Assembly (NCBI GenBank): GCA_004352715.1
Contig: SCFE01000003.1
Coordinates: forward strand, 4,831,109 to 4,895,108
From: Hofstenia miamia
Taxonomy: Eukaryota; Xenacoelomorpha; Acoela
Length of the DNA: 64,000 nucleotides
Reading direction: 5' to 3'
The notes under the pieces are model-generated. The model was not told where the DNA came from and made no database searches. It saw only the letters and a program-made list of their open reading frames with translations. Below are positions 48,337-59,645 of this stretch, piece after piece. The position numbers and the translations under genes are program-made. Position 1 is the stretch's first letter; every line of letters starts with the position of its first letter.

Positions 48337-49380
48337 AATAGATCACGAACACAATGGCTAGCTAAGCAGACTATAGAAATACCTTAATTGTATACCTAAC
48401 TTAAATTGAGATCATGATCAGGGGCAAACAGCCTAGAGTCGCTCCCATCATGGAATCCTGACCCCTACTGTGCATGAACAGCTTAGCTAGACATTTGATT
48501 TAATAAAGCAAACCCTAAACAAATTGAAAAGAGTAATGTAATTCCAAAGAATTTAATTCATCACAATTAAACTGTGTTGCAATTATTTATACTAAATCAA
48601 AACAAGTACCTGCCGCCTTAATAATTTAAATTCATGTAGATCATCTGCATTTCTCAATTAAATTTTACAATTAGCAAAATCGTCCTCGGATTTTGACCAA
48701 ACAGTTTTGGTGACAGGCATTTGCTCGTACATTATTTTAAACACAAAAATGTTTGTAGTATACTAAATTTAATCATTCTAATTATTCTGATTTATTCTTA
48801 TCATTCTTTTTCGATCTTAATCTCCTCTCTCGGAAGGAATCATCAGAATTAGAAAAATTATGCTACAATTCTGATAGCAATTGATAAGAAAAGAAATGTG
48901 TGTCACCTGGTTAAACAGTCCCTGTAGTTATTAGGACATCTACGTCTAAACAAACCAAACCATTAATGAAGAACTAGATGAACTTATTAAATGCATATAA
49001 ACAGTTTTATATACTGTAAACCTACATTGAGCTTTATCATTGAATCAATTTGCTTTATTTGATTTTGTGTGAAAATTACATTAAAAATGAGGCTATTCAT
49101 AAAAACCAATAGTTTGTCTAGCAGCATACTTAAAGCAATCATTTTATGTATATTTAACTGAAAATTGCAAATATTCACTAGCAGAAGTAATATTGTATGC
49201 AAATAGCCTTCACATTCGTGATTACTTTGTGCTATGAAACATATCTTTTAAGTCCAATTTTGAATTAGATAGTCTTGTTTAGAAAAATAGCGCATGAAAC
49301 AAATTTATTTGAAACGGAATATTTCAAAAACAAATGAATTTATCGATAAAATAGTTTGCCTGAATGTTAAAAGAGTCTCT
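48337..49380. other. Non-coding stretch with a split repeat
   Basis: Holds the first half of the split dispersed repeat (48932-49010). No gene seen. Confidence 0.45.
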
Positions 49381-49635
49381 TTAGTACTTGATGGGGTATC
49401 CGTTGTTCGCCACTACCATCGCCATTCGTCTGGGCATCGATTGAAACAAATTTTGGAAAAATGCGTCAGGTATCTTGTAAGATTCTTCTTTGACAATTCG
49501 CCATAAATTTCGAATAGTGACGTCTGATCTTTTATCCACTCTGGTTTTTAGTTCCACCCATCCGTTCTCTACTAGGTTGATATCAGGAGCTCTTGCGGGC
49601 CAGTCTGGGAGGAGGGCTACGCCCTTTTCTTCCAT
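49381..49635 (-). pseudogene. Tc1-like transposase C-terminal fragment
   Basis: 85 codons on the minus strand: LLPDWPARAPDINLVENGWVELK carries the third catalytic acidic residue in the usual WPxxSPDxNxxEN context (VENGW), followed by TIRNLWRIVKEE and the closing SMPRRMAMVVANNGYPIKY, the standard C-terminus of Tc1-type transposases. The first two catalytic Asp regions and the terminal repeats are absent. It is a different subfamily from the relic at 4 kb, judging by the tail. Confidence 0.8.
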
Positions 49636-49639
49636 GAAA

Positions 49640-50239
49640 TTCAGAAAATTTCACAATGCTAATCTATAATGCTGAAATGTTACACGATATTTATGATTAG
49701 CAGTGTTTTAAAGATATTTAACATATTTTCGGATAATTTTCAAAACATGTATGACACAATCATTAAAAACTAGTCTTATACATATATCTCGCTATCTTTT
49801 CTACTCTAAAATAAAATTATAATTACATATAATAATAATTTAGCTGTTTTATCACTTTATATTCTGAATTAGGATACTTTCATTAAAATCTGGAATGCAT
49901 GTACTCAGAATTTTCAGAAATATTGATATTATAACCTTCTACAAATGCCTCTTACATGGCTAGTTTATAATGTAGTCTTGCTCATGTTAGTGATGATAAT
50001 GCGGACTAATATAAGAAATTAATGTTGCAGCTACTAAGGTTAGCTAGGAGCCATATTTGTCCACCTGGTCGCTATGTTATGGATCTAAATCAAAATTGAA
50101 TTATATGAAATTTTCAAAACTGTAGCTATCACACCTTACTGCTGTTATATAGCAAAGAATGGACATGTTTCAAATTGCATGAAGGCCAAATCAATTCACT
50201 ACTGGCGCCCTTCTTTGGACTTTTGAAAGATACTGTTGT
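49640..50239. other. Non-coding stretch
   Basis: Second half of the split dispersed repeat at 50053-50130; otherwise nothing recognised. Confidence 0.4.
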
Positions 50240-51320
50240 TTCTGGTTTGTTTATTGACTCTATTTAAGTGCTTTCAACACTATCTTGCAAAATAATCTCC
50301 TTAACATCATAAAAGTATACGATTATGTGGATAGTTGGCATTAAAAAGTCAAAGCTAATGGCAATATCACGAAACCAGTACCTGTTAAAATTGATGTACT
50401 CCAATGTAGACCTCTGTCAGGCCGTCTGTTTACAATTGACACAGATGAAATTTATGTTCAAAATGTATTTAGGCCAAATGATAACAAAAGTTTTCTTTCA
50501 AAATATTCTGATGATACTAGACTGCTTTCTGTCATTACTAAAGAAAATGTTAATGAAGATTATAAAAATGTATGTTACAAGTACTTGCTATTCGTAAAAT
50601 ATCATCCAAACATAATTTGTTTCTTAACCCAAAAACATCAGCTGAAATATTTTTTCATCATAAAGCCACAATAAATCCATTGCTAAATAATATTATCGGT
50701 CAGAAACTGGAAATTCATAATGACACTACCAAGAGAAATAGCAATAAACTATCTCGGAGTCTACATATACTTAGATCAATCGTTAACCTGGAATAAGCAT
50801 GTACATGTAAATTCAGTAAAAAAAATTTGAATTATTTTGTTAAATGTCTAGCACCAACCTTGGCATAACCGAATGCCAGGAATATATGGCTGATAGTTAG
50901 AACATATATTTCAGCCCATTTATCTTTTCTTTATGTTAGTGAGTTATGGGCAATGTGACTTCAATTTGAACAGAAGAAACGTCTTATAAATCCTTTGAAA
51001 TGCTTTGCTAAGAAGGCACAACTTGATAAAGATAATGAAATTTCATCTATTAAATGCAGAATTTCATAAAACTGTGCTCTGCATCAGAAATGACGCAACT
51101 CACCCCTTGAATGCAAAGTTAATATCAGAATCAGCATCTAACAGAGATCTACGAACCGGATGTATCCTATTCACACAAGCAGAGCTTTGCGCCCATCATT
51201 TATACCTGCTGCAGCAAAATATTTGACTAACAAGGATATTCCCAATTTCTTCTAATTACTTCTTTTTTAGTGTTTACTACAGGGAATAAAGCGCATTATT
51301 ATTATTATTATTATTATTCT
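50240..51320 (+). pseudogene. LINE reverse transcriptase fragment with (ATT)n tail
   Basis: Frames must be changed repeatedly, but the order is right: a motif-A-like YLSAFNTILQNNLLNII, motif-B-like LQCRPLSGRLFTI, motif C as KYSDDTRLLSVI (about 50500), then LNPKTSAEIFFHH and YLGVYIYLDQSLTWNKHV, which follow the palm in LINE ORF2. The 3' end is ACAGGGAATAAAGCGCATT followed by (ATT)n at 51295-51317, directly adjacent as in a LINE insertion. The first catalytic Asp is lost. The endonuclease is missing. Confidence 0.65.
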
Positions 51321-51329
51321 CAATTCTCT

Positions 51330-51729
51330 CTCTTTGTTTTACATCCCTTTTGCTCCTCTGGTATCAAGCTGTTCTGTTCTAAGTAACATTCCAGCCAACT
51401 TGAAATCACATAATGCAGAGCACTACTCTTTAGCATTAACAGTTCCATAGTTTAAAAATTATCATCCAAGTTAGACCAGGTCCAAGCTAGACAAGACATT
51501 TATTATATTCTCTTATTTTTAAAACTTTATAATTCACGAATTAATAATGATATTTAGGTAAAACAACAAAAGATGGAGGATTCTCAACTCTTTAATTACT
51601 GCTATAAAGCCCTGCCAGGTCTTGCACAATTGAGGCCCTCCTTTACATGAAGTCATTTTTGACATTGCGCACAGCTCACATTAATTGGCATTGATTGTCT
51701 ATCTTTAGAAAGAAATAGCTTAGTTCAAT
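51330..51729. other. Non-coding stretch
   Basis: No supported feature. Confidence 0.4.
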
Positions 51730-52195
51730 TTCTGTTCTCATGGGGTTTATACCATCCTATCGGCAAACTCAGACGGCAGCAAACAGAGAAGATAGACTAA
51801 ACTTTGGTAGAAACATCAGTCAACGTATTGAAGATTACCCCTGTTTGTTGAACTTGATTTTTTTAGTGATGAAGCACTACAACAACCCACAGGCCATTGA
51901 AGCCCTGAAGACCAACCATCCGTCAGGAAATTCGAAGAATCCCTCTTGAGATGTGCGGCAATGTCATCACAAACTTCAATGTGCGTATTGCAGCTGTAAT
52001 CCAAAGAAGAGGAGCCTGGATTGAACATGTCATCAATTATTGAACTGTGTAGGAAACAAGAGACAAAGTGAGAAGACTTTGTTATCAAATTTTAATTTGA
52101 TACTTTTGTTAAAAATCTGGAAAAAAAATTTTGAATAAATGTTCATTTTGAAAACTTGTGTATGATTAAAAGTGGTAACATTTTTTTGGCCCACC

Positions 52196-52198
<3 letters not shown>
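51730..52198 (+). mobile_element. Mariner-like element, 3' end only
   Basis: Keeps the transposase C-terminus across frameshifts: NNPQAIEALKTN, then IRRIPLEMCGNVITNFNVRI and IQRRGAWIEHVINY followed by a stop, the usual end of mariner-type transposases. The right terminus is ACATTTTTTTGGCCCACCCTG followed by TA (52199-52200) and a (TA)n run. The CAGGGTG start of the terminus is shared with the mariner copies at 10.6 kb, but the rest of the repeat differs, so it is a separate lineage. No 5' end is found. Confidence 0.7.
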
Positions 52199-52229
<31 letters not shown>

Positions 52230-52230
52230 N

Positions 52231-53113
52231 GTACGCGTATTGTTGCAGTCAACTTTTGAGATTAATTATTGTTTGAAAAATTTGAGGATAACCCTATCGA
52301 GTAACTTCTCTGGTATAGGGAGGAGCGATATAGGACGTAGATCTTCTATGTTAGGCTGGGCGACTTTGGGTAATGGTATAATATCACTACTTTTCCATCT
52401 ATTAGGAAAACATTTTTGCTGAAAGACTGAGTTAATGATGTTGCATAATGGTTCCGCAATAAAAATTGAAGCTTCTTTATATAATCTCGTGGGGATACCA
52501 TCACTTCCCATCTACTTTTTTTACGTTGAGATTAGATTAATGTTGATGTACTTCCCAAGGAGTTGTGTATCCTTCAAGGATATACATCATTCTGATCTAC
52601 AGGTAAAAAACCAATATCGTAAGTAGAGGTGTTCATAGACATTGTCCCTTCAAAATGTTTGGCAATTTCCTCTGTAGCCTCAATGTTGTTGCAAAACGTA
52701 GATAGCAATCGATATATATATATACCTTCTTGTTGTCCAGATCCGTTGAGTTCCTTTACAACGTTCCACGAATTATCTGCTTTCCTGCACTTAGCATACC
52801 AATCTTTTTTTTGCTGCAACTATACCTTTATCATATTTTAGACAAGCTTGTTGGTAACGACTAGGAGGACCATTAATGAATGCATTATTCTTTTCATGTT
52901 CTAATAGCTTCAACACAGGATTCGTGCAAGGTGGGTCACGTGAAGTAATTTCTATGTGTTTACTAGGAATGTGACTCATAGATAGGTTAATTGCATCATA
53001 AAACAAGTCTAGTTTGTCATTTATATCATCAGTTCTAAAAAGCGGAGTGAAATCTACACCCTTAAGAGCTTGAAGGAATGCAATGATATGCGAGTTCCTA
53101 AAATCATTTACCA
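52231..53113 (-). mobile_element. Second copy of LINE ORF2 fragment
   Basis: Matches 33487-34370. The first roughly 680 bp show no difference that I can see, including the internal TATATATATA and the frameshifts; the last roughly 200 bp differ at about seven positions. It starts at a single N (52230) after a (TA)n tract. It covers the RT finger region (MGSDGIPTRLYK, LRPISLLPIPEK) and the linker before it. Sudden identity next to an N suggests assembly re-use of one consensus, but a young duplicate is possible. Confidence 0.8.
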
Positions 53114-53118
53114 AATGA

Positions 53119-53403
53119 AATATTTAATCTTGATACTTTACTGGAAGACGCTCAAAATTTAGACAGTGAAAAAACGTTTACCTCAGCAACAATAGTTCAC
53201 GTATTAATTGTTGTTACTTCATTTGTAGTGTTTACAAGTGAAAGACATCGCGGATTAAGGATCAGACGTGTTTTTTTGAAATCGACAAATAAAGAATTGA
53301 AAAGATCTTACAATATTAAAACTTTGAGAGGTAAATCAAGAAAACAAGAGCAGATGTTTACTAAAGTTCCCACGCATGCAGCTATGAAGAAGCTTATGGT
53401 ATA
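53119..53403 (+). CDS. Unrecognised open frame with one membrane segment
   Basis: About 94 codons, starting next to the LINE boundary and ending at TAA 53401-53403, without an ATG near its start. The frame contains a hydrophobic run (ATIVHVLIVVTSFVVFT) that could span a membrane. A strongly basic tail follows, with HRGLRIRRVFLKSTNKELKR and RGKSRKQEQ. It could be an exon truncated by the LINE insertion or part of another element. A second open frame follows at 53408-53611. Low confidence that it is a gene. Confidence 0.25.
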
Positions 53404-53611
53404 AGTAATGAAGATTGAAACTCTTTCCTATTCGAATTTAAAAGCAATGAATTTTCTTTATTTACAATCACAAACCAATTGCACAGCCGGCCCTATATTC
53501 AAGTTGTTAGTAACAGATTTTAATGCTTTGCAAACTGGTCAACAGCATGTATCAACTTCTAATCACAAAACTGGTTCAAAACATGAAGTAAGGATTATAG
53601 TTTCTCCTTAA

Positions 53612-54069
53612 CAAAAACCATAAATTTCTCATATATATATATATGTTCCCCAACCATTGAATGTATTTGGCATCTTTAAAAACACATTACGAACTGCAAT
53701 GCCAAGTAAAATTAAAAAAAAACCATTGAAAACCATTTCAACTGGGCCTCCTCATTTGAATTTTGATGAAACTCCATAAGAAAATTTTGGGACAAATATT
53801 TCTCCGAAAATCCCAATGAATTTGACAATGGCATTGAAAGAGCGCATTTCCTTCAAAAGAAATAGCAGAAACTTACTATATTAAAAAATATGTAGGCCAA
53901 AACTTTCATCAGTTAACAAACTTTTACAAAAATGTGCTAGATCTATAATTTTTTTGCACAATTGTTTTTAGAAATGTATGCTTCATATTTTATTTCGAAA
54001 ATAACTAATTCATAAATATATTAAAATTTTAAAGTATCAATAGTTATATCTAAAAAAGTTTACTGAGAG

Positions 54070-54104
<35 letters not shown>

Positions 54105-54287
54105 ATGTTGCTTAGATTAAAACCAAATACTTTGTTTTCAAAACTTCTTTAGCAAACAATTAATAATTAAATCATTTTTGCAAATTTCAATATTAACCGA
54201 AATATTTGCACAACGTCCTCTACAGTACTAAGAAATCTGTTGCACAAAAACTTCCTGGATTTTGAAAAGCCGTCTTTCAAAAGTAGT
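53612..54287. other. Mostly non-coding, one degraded frame
   Basis: (TA)n runs at about 53631-53644 and 54070-54101. A degraded plus-strand frame near 53700-53880 (TISTGPPHLNFDETP) hints at more of an old coding sequence, not identified. Confidence 0.35.
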
Positions 54288-55504
54288 TTAGGGTTGTTCA
54301 TTGTATGTTTTTCGTGAAAGTTGATTTTGTGAGACAGCTTTTAGCTGAGGACAGATATCATCCAATCGTTGAATAAGAATTTCATTAGAAGCATACAATT
54401 CACTTTGAACGAAGTCCATTGTGCTTAGCTGCGAGTTATCTATCAATGGACAAATGTGGTTACTCATGTAGTAATTGTATTCCAATTGACTGCTCTCAAT
54501 TAGAATCTGCTTGCAGCTAGCATCGAAATATCGAAAAAGCGATTTCCTCTAAAACTATTATTTAGAAAGTGGAGCTCATGTGCTTTTATTAAAAACGCAT
54601 GAGTGTTCTTTGCTGTATTTTCATTGAAAATATTATTTGAAAATTTCATGTACAATGCAACAGAATTTTTCGCCCGCACACCTGAAATGAGGTGATTAGC
54701 TCTGTTGGAATAAAATCTATTTCCGTCCAATTTAAAATATATTAATCGCTCGGTGACAATTAAAAATTGTTTGCAATTGTTATCATTAACAACATTCTGA
54801 AGAAATTGGATGTCACCTATTGCACGAATCAAGCAATAGACTTTGTTCTGTGTGAATGAATTTGCTTCTAGATTATTAATGAAATTTGAGAAAATTAAAT
54901 ATCTACCTAACGTGTTGTTAATAAATTTATTTTTCTTGAAAAATGCTCTTGCAGTATTATTTCTCCTTTGTAGGAAAAAAATATAATCACTGCTTATGTT
55001 ATTGAATGTCGAGAGGGTAACATAAGCAACATACTTCCCGCACAGCATCCTGAAGACTTCTCTTCCAATGAAATATTTGCCATTAAATGAGCTGTTGAAA
55101 ACGAATAAATTGCAGCTCTTGTACAAATATATTCCAGTATCATAAACTTTTGCTTCATTAATGTGAAAGTTACCAATATTAATTATTGAAAGCTTCCTGC
55201 ATGCAATTGATCTGTTTCCTTCAACAAAGTCTAGGTTTGCCAGAATAACATGTTTAGCTGCATCAAATTGCAGTGGAAAAATATCTGTTGAAAAATATTT
55301 CTTCTTACCAGAAATTTCGCCATTTCCATAAAATTTCACTTCGTTGTTTTCAATATGTACGTGCACTAATTCATCAATTGAACACTTCATCGACCTTCTG
55401 GCACCATCTTTAATGCTCTTGATTTCCTCACTGGTGCACATCTTGAGAGTGTTCGATTGTAGAAATTTGCAGGTTAATATGATTAAGATTTCTAATATAA
55501 ACAT
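54288..55504 (-). CDS. Putative secreted beta-helix-like repeat protein
   Basis: The main frame runs from an ATG at 55504 to a stop at 54500 (334 codons). Residues 1-17 (MFILEILIILTCKFLQS) form a good signal peptide. From about residue 110 a 20-25-residue unit recurs around an N-x-F-x-x-N core: NSSFNGKYF, STFNNISSDY, KNKFINNTLG, ANSFTQNKV, GNRFYSNRA, NNIFNENTA, NNSFRGNRF. Asparagine and aromatic ladders of this period are typical of right-handed parallel beta-helices. Near 54510 a second frame takes over and stays open to 54288 (DASCKQILIESSQLEYNYY ... QLKAVSQNQLS), so there is either a small frameshift or an unrecognised splice. No named family recognised. It is the longest intact open frame in the window. 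Confidence 0.6.
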
Positions 55505-55809
55505 ACTGTGCTAGCGTTCAGATAAATGCGTCCGTTCCCTTTCACATAAATGCGTGGTAAATTTCAGAAATTTTTGATTAATTTTTAGCCATAAGCAATA
55601 GTTGTAGTTTTTCATAGTATATTGTTTCTCCAACGCTTTTCTTTTATGTTTCACACTTCACAATTCTTAATCATGATTCAATGAAGAGCACAATATTTTC
55701 ATAATTATGATCTCATTAATGACACAATGTTCACCTTTTTATGGTTAAACATATTTTTTGAAATCATTGACTGAGTAAAGTCAAATTGTTAGTTTCCAAA
55801 GGGGCTGTT

Positions 55810-56230
55810 TGAAGGAGTGCATACTTGATGAATTCCATAAGATTGGATTAAAATTTAGGAGCAAAGAGTACAGGTGAAGTGTCAAAATGCCTTGGGGATA
55901 GATATTTTAACACAGGTTTGTATTTACCCTGTGGCATATTGTTGATCAGCTTAAATCCATTGCAGCAGAGGGCAGGCAGAATTTCGACGATTAGTCGATA
56001 AAAATTACGGTGACAGTAATCCGCATTCGTAACTATTGCCAAGAATTATTTTTATAGCGTCTATTTGCATTTTTTCCAGTCGATGATTGAAAGACATTTA
56101 GCGCTGCCCATGTAGATGATGTGTATTGGAACAGGGGTAAAGTATACGACTTGTAAATACGCACAAACACATTTTCATCCCCTATAGACGAGGCCAATCT
56201 TTTCAAGAAAAATCGTGACCCATATATCTA
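55810..56230 (-). pseudogene. LINE ORF2 C-terminal fragment
   Basis: Minus-strand reading with frameshifts: FFLKRLASSIGDENVFVRIY, then YTLPLFQYTSSTWAAL, RLEKMQIDAIKIILGNSYE and STNRRNSACPLLQW. This is the post-RT thumb/connection pattern of Jockey/CR1-type LINEs (yk-yi-P-leY-s-W, then le-iQ-a-kiilg). It lies just upstream of the beta-helix gene and is unrelated to it. Confidence 0.65.
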
Positions 56231-56234
56231 CAGA

Positions 56235-56599
56235 TAGAGTCAACATGACACGTAAATCAACCCATTTACGCCCGAATTAATTTTCGTTTTGAACTTATGT
56301 TGAAACCTAAATAATCATTTGTAAAGAAAATTCATATAATTCAGTAAAAACAACTTTATTTTCAAAACAACATAAAAATTCATGGTTCCCATTAGGAACA
56401 TTGGCCATATACACATTCAATATGTTGCAAGAATTATTTATGATTGAATTTTCAAAAACATAAAACATCACCAAGCAACACAGCACAAGACTAAACGTTT
56501 TCTGGTTTCTTCTTACATACCACACATTGACCTTGTTTGAAAACAGCACCATTTTATGTCAGATTACGCCAAAATATCGTTTTCCGAGCCTATGAGCTG
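56235..56599. other. Non-coding stretch
   Basis: Open frame at 56307-56552 (-) has no recognisable motif. Confidence 0.35.
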
Positions 56600-58065
56600 G
56601 CATAAGTGGAAGATTTTAAATAGATTCATTGACAATCATTCGCAAAAAATCCAGTTGACTGAATGGTTGAGGAATAGATACAAATGTTTTGCAAACAGCT
56701 ATTTGCAACATACGAATAGAATTCATTCGAGGAGGCCAATACCATTTCTTACATCCAATGCATTGACGAAGATTCGACAAGTAGTGTTCCAGGAAATTCA
56801 CTTCACCCACATGGAGATTGTAAGTTGAAATAACAGATAGTTGGTTTACAAGAGCTTTTTCGGCTTGGCCTTTCACATGTTTACGCACTTGTAAATCGGT
56901 TCACACTTTGCATAATTGCTTGCAATTCTGTTATCGATTTTTCGAACGACAGAAAGATTCTCAGTTGAAAAAGGTACATAATGGCCTCTTTTTATTTGTT
57001 CCGTTTCCTTCATACTAAGAAGTGGGCAGTTTTGTATACAATTACCACGTAAAGTTCCAGTTGCTTTCATAGAGGCTTGTTTCAACTGCTCCAACAATGG
57101 AAGAGAACAAAATAAATTATCGAATCGAACCACGTGATCTTCAGGGTTGTAAATCTGCCGAACACACTAGCGACATGTGTGCCGAGAGGTGTGTCTGTAG
57201 TGGCATCGTCTTTGCCACTATAAAGGAAAAATGGATTGGTTTACCATTATCCGATACCATAACCCAATTTTAAAGCCAAAGCGTATTGGTTTTCCGTTGT
57301 GCTACATCTTGCATCTATAATGTCCAAAATATGGCACTATCTGTTTGTCGATAGACAAATATTTCGAATCAATGTAGATCTGCTTCAATTTTTCGTTCAC
57401 GATATCAATTAAAGGTGTGAGTTAACCCCATCGGTCAGCCAAACAAATGTTTTTATTATCAACAACATGGAGACAAAACTTTACTTGCTCGCACTTATTG
57501 CAAAATATCAATGGTGCAATAATGAAGCAACCAACATTCTCATCTTTATTCCAGAATAGTCTTGATTGTGGCCGTTGATTGTCGATGATAGTAACAATAG
57601 TAAAAAATTTCAATAATAATGTTGGTGTGAGTTCAAAGGAATGATCATTCCTTACTTCTCTAGCATACATGTTAGTGTATTTCATGAAGTGTTCCTCAAC
57701 TTGTGAGTCAAAATATAACTTATATATCTCCAATCCACTTATATTGCATAACAGTATCCTCTGAGAGATAGTTGACGTATTGGTGAGGCATAAAAACATC
57801 CTCTAATTCAGTATCTCCGGATTTCCATTCTCTCATTGGCAAATATTTTTCTCACTTTTGGCACAAGTCGTTGTCTAGCTTTAGATGATCTCACAATTTC
57901 TAGGATAGATGACACGCCTTCAGGCAATTTATCCTCCTCATTATCACCCTCTCCATATGTTGTTTTACAAGCAGCGGTAATTTCTGGTGGTAAAGCCACA
58001 ATCTTGTCAAATTGTTCGTCATCACTTTGTTGAAATATAGCTTGCACTGCCTCGTCAAGTTTCAT
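56600..58065 (-). pseudogene. piggyBac-type transposase, broken
   Basis: Spread over at least four frames on the minus strand, from MKLDEAVQAIF at 58065 with an acidic N-terminal region. Then the dimerisation-domain start (HFMKYTNMYAREV, RPQSRLFWNKD), the first catalytic Asp in YLSIDKQIVPYFG with GKPIRFGFK (about 57330-57270), and the second in VRFDNLFCSLPLLEQLKQ (about 57130). GTLRGNCIQNCPL and the C-terminal GCKKWYWPPRM and FSQLDFLRMIV segments follow. The third catalytic Asp, expected in a GGVD motif, appears as Asn (GEVNFLEHY). Multiple stops and frameshifts make it dead. No TTAA-flanked terminal repeats were identified. Confidence 0.85.
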
Positions 58066-58569
58066 GAATTTACTTGACTGAAAACACAATTCTTATATTG
58101 AGATTTTTGAATTTTTCAATGCTACATCTGTTGATAAGCAAGATAGATATCCATTAGTCAAATTAGTTAGATTTGAAATAACGATGCATGCATAATATGA
58201 CGAACCAAAATCTTGAAAAACATGATATCGTAATTTATTAGTATTGCCCAATGTTCCCATTGGGAACAAGTAAATAGAAAATTCGGATATCACCAAATGG
58301 ATAGGTAAATGTATGTAAGTTATGCATTACATTAGATATACCAAGTGAAATTACAAATGTCTGAGAGGATAATATATGTCTATGACGCAAATGTCATTGA
58401 GATAAATTAGAGAAAATACCAATAGATTTAGTGAAATTTTTTTATCATTTATTAAGTTGATATGAAATATTTTACCGCTAAAATTTATTACAAATAAGTT
58501 TTGCCATGTAATACAATTAAGGATGCGTGTATATACCGTGATCATTATTTACCAAATTAAGAAATTAGA

Positions 58570-59100
58570 AAGGGGGTTAATTTAGATCAAATGTGAAAAC
58601 CCTAGGTATTTGTGCTCCGCTGTAAATTCGACAGCTTGGTTCCAGTTAATATTTGATTTAAAAAATATTGGGCGACTGTTTTGGAGTGATTAAAGGTCAC
58701 CCCCCATGTGGTTCATCAGAAAGAATAGCATCCAGTTGGGCATTCAGAGTCACCACTAGTTGTGTATTAGTGTTAGCAGAGGCTAACATCGTGTCATCAT
58801 TAGATATAAGATGAGTTGTGTTAGAGGGCATTTTGAAATTCGAGTTTTTGAGAGTGTCCGACAAATCATTAGTAAATGGCAAAAATAAACCAGGGGCAAG
58901 AACTCCTCCCTGGGTACTCCTGATATTACTAGTAAAAAATTCGAAAAATAATTTTTGAGCTTTATTCTTTGATATCGATCGTCAAGATAATTTGATAGCC
59001 AACGATAAAGTTTCCCTTTTATCCAAAAGAAGGCAGTTTTTTCTTGATCGCAGAATGTGGTACAGACTGCTAGATTGGTACAGCTGCTGCTAGATTGAGA
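58570..59100 (-). pseudogene. LINE reverse transcriptase palm fragment
   Basis: With frame changes: WIKGKLYRWLSNYLDDRYQR, then SGVP and GGVLAPGLFLPFTNDL (motif B), SNDDTMLASANTNTQLVVTL (motif C, NDD in place of ADD) and EFTAEHKYLGF. This is the usual LINE palm-to-thumb succession. It lies 3' of, and is in the same orientation as, the fragment at 59.6-60.4 kb, but their order shows they are from two different insertions. Confidence 0.65.
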
Positions 59101-59549
59101 AAACCTACTGCTACCTTCTGTTTTCTCGTCAAAAGTGACATGGTTCTATGCAGCAAATAAGTCAATTTATCGGTTGTGCGTTATTTAAGAGAAATATGCC
59201 TTTCTAAAATATATTTTCATAACATTATGTTAAGCTGTTAATCAAGTAAAGACAATTACACTTCAATTTGGAAAGAATTTTGGCGTTTGCACCAAGAATA
59301 TTACATTGTTTCTTGGAAATAACATTCTAAGCCACTGCTTCCTCTAAAAACTGAAAACTAACTGATTCAAATTTGCTAAGGCACTTCTAACATCGTAAAC
59401 CATGAAAAAGAAGCAGATGAAAAAGTAAGTCCTAAATATTGTGATCGTGATATCACGGATCTTGAATAAATACACCATCCGCCTCTCAGCCCTCATTTTG
59501 CATTACGTTGCATCACGAAAAATAGGACGGCCTGCCTCCCCCAGCTTGA

Positions 59550-59590
59550 CGAATTTTCCCTTAATAATAATAATAATAATAGTAATAATG
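59550..59590. repeat. (AAT)n microsatellite
   Basis: AATAATAATAATAATAGTAATAATG run just downstream (minus orientation) of the LINE C-terminal region, possibly its original tail. Confidence 0.7.
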
Positions 59591-59645
59591 AAAGATTAAT
59601 ACCAATATTGGTTTTTACAGAGAAAAAAATATAGTATTTACAAAA

